Shown: positions 15,990-23,838 of the stretch, in pieces
Position numbering within the stretch: position 1 is the first letter of the stretch
Layout of the letters: each line of letters starts with the position of its first letter
The notes under the pieces: generated by a model
The model's database searches: none
What the model saw: only the letters and a program-made list of their open reading frames with translations
Told to the model about the DNA's origin: nothing
Position numbers and translations under genes: made by a program
Origin: JAKORR01 sp964608495
Lineage (GTDB): Bacteria; Armatimonadota; Zipacnadia; Zipacnadales; FEN-943
Direction: 5' to 3'
Assembly: GCA_964608495.1 (NCBI GenBank)
Contig: CAZSOQ010000033.1
Location: forward strand, 1 to 30,710
Length of the DNA stretch: 30,710 bases

Positions 15990-16193
15990 GCGTGCCGCAC
16001 CTCCTCTGCGCACGTGGGCTTCGCCCCGGCGCCGAGGCCACCTTCCCGCGCCTTCCCGGAGTGGCTGAGGCAGGACCGGCCGTCCTCTGCGAGAAGAGAC
16101 CCGCGGGCCGCTGTCGTCCTGCCCGCCTGACCGGCGGACGCGGCTTAGGACAGCCGGCCCAGCCAGCCACTCTCTGCCCAGGCGGGAGGCGCG

Positions 16194-19100
16194 ATGACCA
16201 AGCCCCTTTACCAGCCACGCAGGATCAGGACCCAGTACTTTACGCCCGGGTTCCACTCGGACGTCATTTGGCTGGAGGACCAGCGCGACTACGCGGTCGT
16301 CCTCATGGGGTGCACGCGGCAGTACCTCGACGGCTGCCGCGCGGACGACGACTACGGCGTGTTCCTTCACGAGCTGACCTACCTGAAGCCCTACGTGGAC
16401 AGCAACCCCGGCGAGGGCGAATACCTCCGAGCGCTGATCGCGGCCGGCCGCGTGGGCACGGGGGGCGCCCACTCCCTGCCCTCCGAGACGATCATCAGCG
16501 GCGAAGCGATCGTGCGCAACATCGCGCAAGGCCGCTGGTACCACGAGGCGGTGCTGGGCGATAAGCCCTCGGTGCTGATGCTCTGGGACGTCTTCGGCCA
16601 CGTGAGCCAGTTGCCGCAGATCGCGGTGGGCTGTCGGTACAGGGCCGTGCTGTGGTCCAAGGACATCCGGGGCGCGCGGCCGCTCTTCTTCCAGCTTGCG
16701 CCCGACGGCACGGCGGTGCTCACGCGCCGGCTGATGTACGGCTTCGGCGACCGCGGCACGGAGGAAGACCTGGCGTACCTGGCGGCCTGCGTCGCCGAGA
16801 GCGAGTCGCTGGGGCTGGAGGTGGACCTGCGGCTGGACTGCAACGACTTCCGGCCGCCGAGGGCCTGGGTGGTAGGCCGGGCCGGGGCACTGGCCCGGCG
16901 AGACCCCGCCATCGTGGTCTCCGGTCAGGCCCACCGGCGCTACTTCGAGCACCTGCTGCGCGATAGCCGGCGCGGCCGCGTTCTCATACCGACGACGGCT
17001 CGTGACTTCGAGTGGCACCACCAGGGCACGGGCGTGGCCCACGTGGACCTGAAGATCGCCAACCGCCTGTGCGAGAACGCGCTGGTGAACGCCGAGAAGT
17101 TCGCGGCCGTGGCGAGCCAGTATGGCGCCCGGTACGCCTGGGAGGCCCTGGACAAGGGCTGGCGCCAGGTCCTCTTCAACCAGCACCACGACGCCATCAC
17201 CGGGCCGTGCTGCGACCGGTCCTACTTCGACCTGATGGACGGGTACCGGGAGGCACTGGAGCTTGCGGGCCAGGTCCTCGACCGATCGCTGACGTACCTG
17301 GCGGGCGCGGCGGACACCTCCTGCGCGACGGGCAAGGCGCTGGCCGCCCTCGTGGTCTTCAATCCGCTCAACTGGCCGCGCACCGACCTGGCCGAGGCGG
17401 AGGTCCGGCTCCCGCGCGCCGTGGCGTCCTTCACCCTCCAGACCGCCGGCGGCGAGCCCGTGCCCTTCGAGGTCGTCGAGGCCGAAGGCCCTGGTGGCAA
17501 GGTCCGCAACGCTCGCCTGCGCCTGCTCGTCACGGTGCCCGCGCTGGGCTACACGACCGTCCATGTGGTGGCGTCCCGTGAGCCGCTGCCCCTGGTCGAG
17601 AAGCTGCCCGCCGCCCCGGTGGTGCAGATCGAGAACGAGTACTACCAGATCGCCGTGTGCCGCGAGGCCGGCGGCGGTATCGTCAGCCTTTACGACAAGG
17701 AGCTCGGGCGGGAGCTCGTCAACGAGGAGCGTGGGCCGGCCAACGAGCTCGTCAGCATCGAGGAGGACATCGCCGACCACCCCGAGCCGCCGTGGGAGGT
17801 CATGACCAAGGTCGGGGGCCGGCGCTACCATAGCCGCGAGTACAGGGCCAAGCTTGAGGTCTGGCGGGGGCCCGTGACCAGTCGTGTGCGCGTCTCCGGG
17901 CCCATCAAGGACTGCCGGCGCGTGCAGGAGATCGCCCTGATCCGCGGGTCGCGGCGTATCGAGTTCACCACGGACCTGATCGCGTACCGGGGCAAGGAGC
18001 ACCTGCACGTCATCGCCTTCCCCGTGCGGGTGCCGGGGGGCGTGCCGGTCTACGACGACCGGTTCGGGTGCCTGGTCAAGCGCAAGAGCCGCGGCTACCT
18101 GGACTTCCGCACCTGGCAGTGGCGCAACTACTCCGACTGCGGCGCCCGCCATCTCTACCAGTGGCTTGACCTGTCGCGCTCCGTGTCGCTGCGCTTCGGC
18201 GACGCCGCACAGATCAACCTGGGCAACACGGCGGTAATCATGCCCCAGGACCGGGATTTCGAGGACGTGGCCTACGCCCTGCAGTCGGCCCTGATCGGCA
18301 AGGGCGTGCCGTGCACGATCTTCTACGACGACTGCGAGCGCGAGCGCCGGGCGGGCCTGCCGCACCAGGACGCGACCCTGCCCGTCGAGACGCCCAACGA
18401 GGACCTGCCCTGGGGCACGAGCTTCCGCTTCCTGCTGGACGTGGGCGAGAGCAACGAGTACCTGCGGGGCCTGCTGGGCAAGCTGCCCGACGACGTGGTC
18501 CGCGGCCTGCGGGCCGAGCGCACGCGCAAGGGCGTGGCCGTGCGGCTGGTCATGGAAGAGGACATCCAGATGGACCTGTGGGAGCAGCCCACGCCGCATC
18601 CCTGGCCGCCGCTGCCGACGGTGGTCGTGTCCGCCACGAGCCTGGCGGGGTTGCGGTCGGCGGTCGAGAGCCTGGCGCGGCAGATAGCGGAGAGTGCCGT
18701 GGCCGAGCTGCCGGCCTCGGCGAACGCCGCGGGCTACCTGCCGGCGGCCGATCACGGCGTGGCGCTGCTGAACCGCGGGACGCCGCTGGGGTCGGTTGAG
18801 AACGATGACACGCTGGCGCTGATCTTCATGCACTCGGTGCGATGGTCGCGGGCCCACCTGGACTTCGGGCCGGTGGCCGAGCACAAGGACCATCGCTTCG
18901 AGTACGCGCTGTATCCGCACGCGGGCGACTGGCGCGAGGGCCGAGTGCCCTGGGCGGCCTATGAGTACAACAACCGCCTGATGGTAGCCCAGTCCGACGC
19001 GGGCCCCGGGCCCCTGCCGGCCGAGACGAGTTTCCTGACCTGCGACGGCGGGGCCATCGTGACGGCCATGAAGCCGGTGGGCTTGCCGCTGGCCGGGCAC

Positions 19101-20042
19101 GATCCGGTGCCCGAGGGCCGGCCCGGCGAGATCGCCGTGCGCATGTACGAGCCGACGGGCTTCGCGACCCGGGCGGAGCTGAGCTGGTTCGCCGGCCTCG
19201 AGGGCGCGAGCAGGGCCAACCTTCTCGAAGAGCGCGAGCGCGAGCTGAAGCCCCACGACGGGCGGCTGCGGCTGAGCCTGCCCGGCTTCCGCATCCAGAC
19301 GGTGGTCCTGGACGTGGCGGCCCCGTCCGAAGGCCTGGGGGACGAGGACCTGGGCGCTCGCGTCGAGGCGGGCCAGCCGGTCTACTTCGCCCACTGGCAG
19401 CACAATGCCGGGGCCGCTCCGCTCGGCTACTCGCCCGTGGGCCTCAGCCTGGGCGGCGACATCAGGCCCGACACCCACGTGCGCCAGGGCTGGTACACGG
19501 TCAACACCATGGCGGTCGGGCTGGTTAACAACCTCAGCGTGCCCGTGAGCGGGCGCGTGCGGTTCGACCTGCCGGAGGACTGGCGTACCGAGCCGGGCGA
19601 GGTGGCCTACACCCTCGGGCCGCGCGAGAGCGCGAGCTATCCCGTCACGCTCCTGTTCGACGGCCGGACGCGGCGGGGCGCGGTGAGGGCGCGGATCGAG
19701 CAGGACGGGCAGACCTACGAGGCCGTGCTGGAGGTGGGCGAGCCCGCGCGGCTGCAGTGGGACCTGCGGCGCACGAAGACCGGCGTGACGGTAAGCGTGG
19801 CCGGCGACTACCCGCAGGCGATCAACGTGGACGCCTACGCCGTGGTGCCGCACGAGCTGTGGGGCGAGGCAGTCGAGGGCGCCGAGCTGGGGCTTGTCGA
19901 GCCGCGCTACGAGCGCCTGGTGGTGCCGCCGGGCGAGAAGGTGATGTGGCGCGTGGCGGTCGAGGCCGAGGGCGTGGATGCCTGGCTGACGGTCAAGCTC
20001 GCGTGGCACGGCCGTGTCGAGTACCGGCAGGTGTGGCTCTAG
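16194..20042 (+). CDS. glycoside hydrolase family 38 alpha-mannosidase-like protein
   Basis: This 1282-residue protein resembles GH38 alpha-mannosidases, zinc enzymes that remove alpha-mannose with retention. Family zinc and catalytic sites are recognisable: His21-x-Asp23-x2-Trp (GFHSDVIW), the nucleophile Asp132 in WDVFGH, and His331-His332-Asp333 in NQHHDAITG. The catalytic barrel covers about 10-270, a helical bundle about 270-360, and the remaining 900 residues are beta-sandwich domains, the C-terminal 200 resembling an Ig-like repeat. No signal peptide is seen, so it may act in the cytoplasm or leave by another route. GGGAGG seven bases upstream supports the ATG. It is longer than most bacterial GH38 enzymes. 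The deoxyhypusine-synthase-like gene follows by 101 bases, probably in one operon. Mannosidase activity is inferred. Confidence 0.82.
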   Translation: MTKPLYQPRRIRTQYFTPGFHSDVIWLEDQRDYAVVLMGCTRQYLDGCRADDDYGVFLHELTYLKPYVDSNPGEGEYLRALIAAGRVGTGGAHSLPSETIISGEAIVRNIAQGRWYHEAVLGDKPSVLMLWDVFGHVSQLPQIAVGCRYRAVLWSKDIRGARPLFFQLAPDGTAVLTRRLMYGFGDRGTEEDLAYLAACVAESESLGLEVDLRLDCNDFRPPRAWVVGRAGALARRDPAIVVSGQAHRRYFEHLLRDSRRGRVLIPTTARDFEWHHQGTGVAHVDLKIANRLCENALVNAEKFAAVASQYGARYAWEALDKGWRQVLFNQHHDAITGPCCDRSYFDLMDGYREALELAGQVLDRSLTYLAGAADTSCATGKALAALVVFNPLNWPRTDLAEAEVRLPRAVASFTLQTAGGEPVPFEVVEAEGPGGKVRNARLRLLVTVPALGYTTVHVVASREPLPLVEKLPAAPVVQIENEYYQIAVCREAGGGIVSLYDKELGRELVNEERGPANELVSIEEDIADHPEPPWEVMTKVGGRRYHSREYRAKLEVWRGPVTSRVRVSGPIKDCRRVQEIALIRGSRRIEFTTDLIAYRGKEHLHVIAFPVRVPGGVPVYDDRFGCLVKRKSRGYLDFRTWQWRNYSDCGARHLYQWLDLSRSVSLRFGDAAQINLGNTAVIMPQDRDFEDVAYALQSALIGKGVPCTIFYDDCERERRAGLPHQDATLPVETPNEDLPWGTSFRFLLDVGESNEYLRGLLGKLPDDVVRGLRAERTRKGVAVRLVMEEDIQMDLWEQPTPHPWPPLPTVVVSATSLAGLRSAVESLARQIAESAVAELPASANAAGYLPAADHGVALLNRGTPLGSVENDDTLALIFMHSVRWSRAHLDFGPVAEHKDHRFEYALYPHAGDWREGRVPWAAYEYNNRLMVAQSDAGPGPLPAETSFLTCDGGAIVTAMKPVGLPLAGHDPVPEGRPGEIAVRMYEPTGFATRAELSWFAGLEGASRANLLEERERELKPHDGRLRLSLPGFRIQTVVLDVAAPSEGLGDEDLGARVEAGQPVYFAHWQHNAGAAPLGYSPVGLSLGGDIRPDTHVRQGWYTVNTMAVGLVNNLSVPVSGRVRFDLPEDWRTEPGEVAYTLGPRESASYPVTLLFDGRTRRGAVRARIEQDGQTYEAVLEVGEPARLQWDLRRTKTGVTVSVAGDYPQAINVDAYAVVPHELWGEAVEGAELGLVEPRYERLVVPPGEKVMWRVAVEAEGVDAWLTVKLAWHGRVEYRQVWL

Positions 20043-20143
20043 GGCCGGCAGGCCCTCTTCCCCCAAGGGCAGCGGCTCCGGCCGCGACGGCGGCGAGCAG
20101 CGGGGCGGCTAGCCTGGCGACAACGCCGCCGGAGGCGAAAGAC

Positions 20144-21136
20144 ATGCCCTACCAGGGACGCCATCCGATCCTCGACTTCACCCGGGTCAGGACCTACCCG
20201 CTGGCCGAGCGCCGCAACGCCCTGAGCGAGGAGCAGCTTGTGTGGCCTGAGCAGGTGCGGGCGCAGAGCCTGGCCGTGCGCGAGGACGTCCAGCACGTCG
20301 CCGAGCACATCGTCGAGGCCCGCCGCGCGGGGCGGCACGTGTTCTGGATGATGGGCGCCCACTCGCTCAAGCTCGGGCATAGCCCGCTGATGATTGACCT
20401 GATCCGGCGCGGCCTCATCACCCTCGTGGCCACTCAGGGCGCCGGCGCGATCCACGACTTCGAGCTGGCCCTCATCGGCGAGACCAGCGAGAACGTGCCG
20501 CGGGCGCTGCCGGAGGGGCTGTTCGGCATGGCCTACGAGACGGGCAAGTACATGAACGACGCGCTGGCCGAGGGTCACCGGCGGGGCCTGGGGTATGGCG
20601 AGGCGATCGCGCGGATGATCCTGGGCGAGGAAATGCCCTACCGCGTGGAGTTCCGGCACCCCGAGTGGAGCGTGCTGGCCGCGGCGCACGAAGCCGGGGT
20701 GCCGGCGACGGTCCACGCGACCATCGGGGCGGACATCATTGACCAGCACCCCAACTTCGACGGTGCGGCGAAGGGGGGCTGCAGCGGCAGGGACTTCGGG
20801 GTCTTCGCGGCGCGGGTGTGCGAGCTGGCGGGTGGCGTGGTGGTGAACGTTGGTTCAGCGGTGACGATGCCGGAGGTGTTGCTGAAGGCCGTGTCCATGG
20901 CGGCGAACGTGGGCAGCCCACCGGAGGGGATGGTGACAGCGGACTTCGACCTGCGCCCGGCGGACCCCGCGAAGGAAGCCGACCCGAGCACGCCCGGCTA
21001 CTACTACCGGGACCTCAAGAGCGTGGTCGTGCGGATTCCGCGGGCCTTCGGAGGGCACGGGCACTACATTGAGGGCAACTTCGTGGAGACCATTCCGCAG
21101 CTCTGGACGGCGCTAGACGGGCTGAGCGGGGAGTAG
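20144..21136 (+). CDS. deoxyhypusine-synthase-like protein of unknown function
   Basis: I recognise this 330-residue protein as resembling the deoxyhypusine synthase fold, an NAD-binding Rossmann-like domain. HVFWMMGAHSLKLGHS then RRGLITLVATQGAGAIHDFE parallels the segment in deoxyhypusine synthase ending VTTAGG-xEED. GADIIDQHPN and the later GGVVVNVGSAVTMPE parallel the G-DII and GGGVxKH regions. The position of the catalytic lysine in the last motif appears to be Met/Pro here, so it is unlikely to modify eIF5A, which bacteria lack anyway. Close relatives are usually left as hypothetical. ATG 20144 has GGAGG eight bases upstream; longer frames run into the GH38 gene. Placement behind GH38 suggests a sugar-linked NAD-dependent role, but this is speculation. 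Confidence 0.7.
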   Translation: MPYQGRHPILDFTRVRTYPLAERRNALSEEQLVWPEQVRAQSLAVREDVQHVAEHIVEARRAGRHVFWMMGAHSLKLGHSPLMIDLIRRGLITLVATQGAGAIHDFELALIGETSENVPRALPEGLFGMAYETGKYMNDALAEGHRRGLGYGEAIARMILGEEMPYRVEFRHPEWSVLAAAHEAGVPATVHATIGADIIDQHPNFDGAAKGGCSGRDFGVFAARVCELAGGVVVNVGSAVTMPEVLLKAVSMAANVGSPPEGMVTADFDLRPADPAKEADPSTPGYYYRDLKSVVVRIPRAFGGHGHYIEGNFVETIPQLWTALDGLSGE

Positions 21137-21478
21137 GGAGCGGCCTCACGGCGACCCGCGCGGGCTTCAGACTGCTCAGGTGGTCGGGCTGTGCGTGATC
21201 TCCTTGAGCGGCCTCATACGGTGTACTCCCCGTGGGGCACCTGGCACGGTCTTTGTGCCATGGCGGCGGCCTTGCAGGGCGGTTCGCCGGTGGCTAACCG
21301 CAGGGGTCTGGTCTGCTGTCGCCGAGGGGCCAGACACCGGCCCCTCGCCTCCCACAGGCACGCCCCACTGCATCGCACGTGCCGCGCCGTCCTCTGCGGG
21401 CGCCAGTGCCGTTGGCGGGAGGTGGTGGTGTTGCGCTGCGGCGCACCTTCCTGGCGCCGGGCGGTGCGCGGCCGGCTG
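21137..21478. other. non-coding gap before the nuclease gene
   Basis: About 340 bases without a credible gene; frames here have shadow-like Arg/Cys-rich composition. It holds two hairpins, TGGCAC-GGTCTTT-GTGCCA (21242-21260) and the larger one at 21323-21347. Confidence 0.6.
21323..21347 (+). terminator. perfect 9-bp hairpin, probable terminator or structural insulator
   Basis: CGAGGGGCC (21323-21331), a seven-base loop, GGCCCCTCG (21339-21347). The stem is very stable but has no T-run. It lies between the end of the GH38 operon and the nuclease promoter, so it could keep the two apart. Confidence 0.45.
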
Positions 21479-21487
21479 TGGTACAAT
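21479..21487 (+). promoter_or_regulatory. extended -10 promoter for the nuclease gene
   Basis: TG-G-TACAAT is an extended -10 element (5/6 in the hexamer) with no recognisable -35. Transcription would start near 21494, ten bases before the GGAGGGAGG ribosome site (21504-21512). Confidence 0.45.
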
Positions 21488-21520
21488 TGCCGCACCGAAC
21501 AGGCGGAGGGAGGCGGGCGG

Positions 21521-22669
21521 ATGGAGCGCCCCGAGCACGTCTGGGTGGTGAGGCTGGCCCTCAAGGCCGACATGCCGGCTGTGTGTCTCGAGCGTGGGGC
21601 AGTGGGCATCGGCGCGACCGAAATGTCTGACCTGAGCGCGCACGCTTCCCTCGAGGAAATGCGGACGGCCTATCGGCGCGCCTGTCCGGACAAGACCCTA
21701 GGGCAGTTGTCGCAGGCGATGCGCACCCTGTGGACCTTCAGCCACCGGATAGGGGCTCGCGACTGGGTCGTGAGCCCTCTAGGCGGCGAGGAGCTGGCCG
21801 TGGGCGCGGTCAGCTCTGCCTATGCCTATGACCCCAAGGCGATCGGGGAGTATGCCCCGCACGTGGTGCGCGTGAGCTGGTTCGGCCGCCGTGTCCAGCG
21901 GAGCGATCTGAGCCAGGCGGCTCAGCAGACGCTCAAGAGCGCAGGGCACACGGTCTTCAGCTTCGACCGGTACGCCGAAGAGGTGGCTCGGCTCGTGGGA
22001 CCAGATGACAACGGCCGCGTAGACGTAGACGAGGCCGTGGACATAGCCCGCGTCGCTGCTGAGGCCCACTGGCACCGGAGCGAGGCTGCCACGGTAAGTA
22101 CCGTCATCCGGCCGATGCTGGAGGCCCTTGGGTGGGACAAGTTCGAGGGCATCTGGGAGCAACACCAGGTCGAGGGCGCGTCCCACGTTGATCTGGCACT
22201 GGTAATCTCGGAGCAGCCGGTCGTCTTCGTCGAAGCCAAGCCTTTCGGTGCGAAGCTCTTACCCGACGGCAGCGAGGTGAAGCAGGCTCTCGACTACGCG
22301 TACAAGCGCGGGGTCAACTGGGCCGTGCTCACAACCGGCGGGCAGTGGTGGGTCTACGACGCCTTCGCGAAGGTGCCGCACCCGCGCAAACGTATCCTCG
22401 CCGTGGACGTGCTGTCGAGTGAAGCCGACGGGGACAAGGTGTCCGGGCTTGCGCTGCTTTCGCCCGATGCGGTCAGCAGCGGAAAGCTCCGGGCCTTCGC
22501 CGAGCGCGCCCACTGGTACGCGGCAGTCCGGTCGCTGCTGGAGGACGGGCCCAAGGACCTCGTCGAGATGGTCGCGACCCATGGGAAGCTGGAGATCAAC
22601 GAGGCCGTGGCCCGCGAGGCACTGGCCGCCTTCGCGCGTGGTTGTCCGCGCCCGTCGCTTGACGAGTAG
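21521..22669 (+). CDS. stand-alone PD-(D/E)XK restriction endonuclease with N-terminal modified-DNA-type domain
   Basis: This 382-residue two-domain protein is probably a defence nuclease. Residues 1-135 (VWVVRLAL, then GIGATEMSDL, IGARDWVVSPLGGEELAVG, HVVRVSW, SQAAQQTLKS) look like the N-terminal recognition domain found in Mrr/McrB-like and related restriction proteins. Residues about 175-310 match the HsdR N-terminal nuclease fold: a helix with RSEAATVSTVIRPMLEALGW, then Asp224 in HVDLAL and Glu238-Ala-Lys240 in VFVEAK, which is the catalytic D-x13-E-x-K. ATG 21521 is fixed by the GGAGGGAGG site; the frame is open upstream but non-coding in character. No methyltransferase or translocase is adjacent, so it may act as a type IV-like enzyme on modified foreign DNA. 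That role is inference; the nuclease fold is fairly secure. Confidence 0.8.
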   Translation: MERPEHVWVVRLALKADMPAVCLERGAVGIGATEMSDLSAHASLEEMRTAYRRACPDKTLGQLSQAMRTLWTFSHRIGARDWVVSPLGGEELAVGAVSSAYAYDPKAIGEYAPHVVRVSWFGRRVQRSDLSQAAQQTLKSAGHTVFSFDRYAEEVARLVGPDDNGRVDVDEAVDIARVAAEAHWHRSEAATVSTVIRPMLEALGWDKFEGIWEQHQVEGASHVDLALVISEQPVVFVEAKPFGAKLLPDGSEVKQALDYAYKRGVNWAVLTTGGQWWVYDAFAKVPHPRKRILAVDVLSSEADGDKVSGLALLSPDAVSSGKLRAFAERAHWYAAVRSLLEDGPKDLVEMVATHGKLEINEAVAREALAAFARGCPRPSLDE

Positions 22670-22691
22670 GCCTCCGGGGCTGCTGCTGGGG

Positions 22692-22704
22692 CCTGGGGGC
22701 CAGG
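22692..22704. terminator. short hairpin between converging genes
   Basis: CCTGG-GGG-CCAGG, a 5-bp stem in the 40-base gap between the nuclease stop and the stop of the minus-strand gene. It could serve both directions; the evidence is weak. Confidence 0.25.
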
Positions 22705-22709
22705 TCCGC

Positions 22710-23759
22710 CTACGGCACGAACTGCAGGTCCGCGGCCCAGATCACCCCGGGTGCTGCCACCTTCGCCGTCCCGTGCGTCCCCACGATCACCGAGCCGATC
22801 TGGTCCAGGTCGAGCTGGTCGTTTTCGTCCTTCGACCAGCCCCCGAGTCGCAGCTCGGCGAAGGGTAGCGTGATCGTCGTCCACTCGACACTCCCCGGCG
22901 GCTCCGCGCAGTACTGCGAGCCGTCGCGCTCCAGGACGCTGATCAGGAGGCCCTGCAGCCCGTCCGGGAGGATGCTCTTGTAGGTCAGCCGCAGCGCCGT
23001 GTACCCCTCCAGGTCGAACTGGGGGACCGGCACGGACGGCAGGCCGTACATGTGGCGCCCCGCTGGGAAGAGGAAGTCGAACTTCATGCAGGGCTTGCCC
23101 TCGGGACCCTCGTTCGAGGTGGTCACCTCGCCCTTGGCGGCGGGGTCCTTGCCCACGGTCCACGTGCCCGGCCCGTCGCCCGTTATCCTCAGCGGCTCGG
23201 TGGGCTTGTAGGGCACGCTGGTGAGCCGGGCGTCGCTGATCTCGAAGCTCCCCTTCGCCGGGCCGTCGAGGATCAGGCCGAACCACACCTTGTCGAGGCT
23301 GTCCCACTCGAGCTTGCCGCTCTCGTCATCGCTGAAGGCCGCCTGGCTCAGCGAGAGCACGGAGAGCCTGCCGTCGCTGAATTCGTCCGACGGAGCGGCG
23401 GTCGCCCCGACCTTGAACCACACGCCGCCGCCCTTCTCGAAGACGATCAGCGCCAGCCTGGGCCCTCCGCCCTGGGCCAGGATCACGCGGTACCGCAGGG
23501 CCAGGGCCCTGGTGCCGCTGGGGAGACCCGTGAGGGGCCGCTCGAGGGCCAGGAACCTGCGCTCCTCGCCGGGCTTGTCGAAGGTCAGGCGGGCCGCCGC
23601 CCGGTCGCCGTCGGCCTTGGGCACCGTGTCCAGCTTGGCGGTCACGCCGCTCACGGGCACGGGCCGGAAGGCCTCGATGCCGGAGGCGCCTCCGCCGAGA
23701 GGCACGTTCACATCCCCCTGGGCCCATGCCGGCGCAACGGCCAGGACCATCATCCCCAC
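22710..23759 (-). CDS. secreted protein with two CIA30/carbohydrate-binding-like beta-sandwich domains
   Basis: The function is unknown. The coordinates use the first normal start in frame (GTG 23759), but the true start is probably ACG at 23792, giving 360 residues. AAAGGGGTGA lies nine bases before that ACG, and the eleven added residues (SNRHLLWILAV) turn a poor N-terminus into a standard signal peptide cut after AWA. The mature chain has two similar beta-sandwich halves (about 20-190 and 200-345). Both end in a surface strand of the type VIWAADLQF, as in CIA30 or CBM11-like modules that bind sugars. It is the last gene of the minus-strand group, 46 bases after the beta-helix gene, and may assist that protein in binding polysaccharide; this is inference. 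Confidence 0.6.
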   Translation of the reverse strand: MGMMVLAVAPAWAQGDVNVPLGGGASGIEAFRPVPVSGVTAKLDTVPKADGDRAAARLTFDKPGEERRFLALERPLTGLPSGTRALALRYRVILAQGGGPRLALIVFEKGGGVWFKVGATAAPSDEFSDGRLSVLSLSQAAFSDDESGKLEWDSLDKVWFGLILDGPAKGSFEISDARLTSVPYKPTEPLRITGDGPGTWTVGKDPAAKGEVTTSNEGPEGKPCMKFDFLFPAGRHMYGLPSVPVPQFDLEGYTALRLTYKSILPDGLQGLLISVLERDGSQYCAEPPGSVEWTTITLPFAELRLGGWSKDENDQLDLDQIGSVIVGTHGTAKVAAPGVIWAADLQFVP

Positions 23760-23801
23760 GGCCAGGATCCAGAGTAGGTGTCTGTTGCTCGTGGCTGTTC
23801 A

Positions 23802-23808
23802 CCCCTTT
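23802..23808 (-). promoter_or_regulatory. Shine-Dalgarno pointing to an ACG start
   Basis: AAAGGGG, followed by TGA, matches the extended anti-Shine-Dalgarno complement. Nine bases later comes ACG (23792-23790), in frame with the gene; no ATG, GTG or TTG lies in the usual window in this frame. Confidence 0.5.
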
Positions 23809-23838
23809 AGCGGGTCTTGGGCTCTCGTCGTCGCCCCG

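Noticed and set aside
14712..20066. Very long minus-strand open frame (about 1784 codons)
   Set aside because: Only the first 425 codons before 15989 are the acetyltransferase. The rest is the antisense of the GH38 gene, His/Arg/Gln-rich with no domain, an effect of GC-rich codons.
21191..21520. N-terminal extension of the nuclease to 492 residues
   Set aside because: The added stretch is Arg/Cys/His-rich shadow sequence crossing a hairpin and a promoter; the ribosome site marks 21521.
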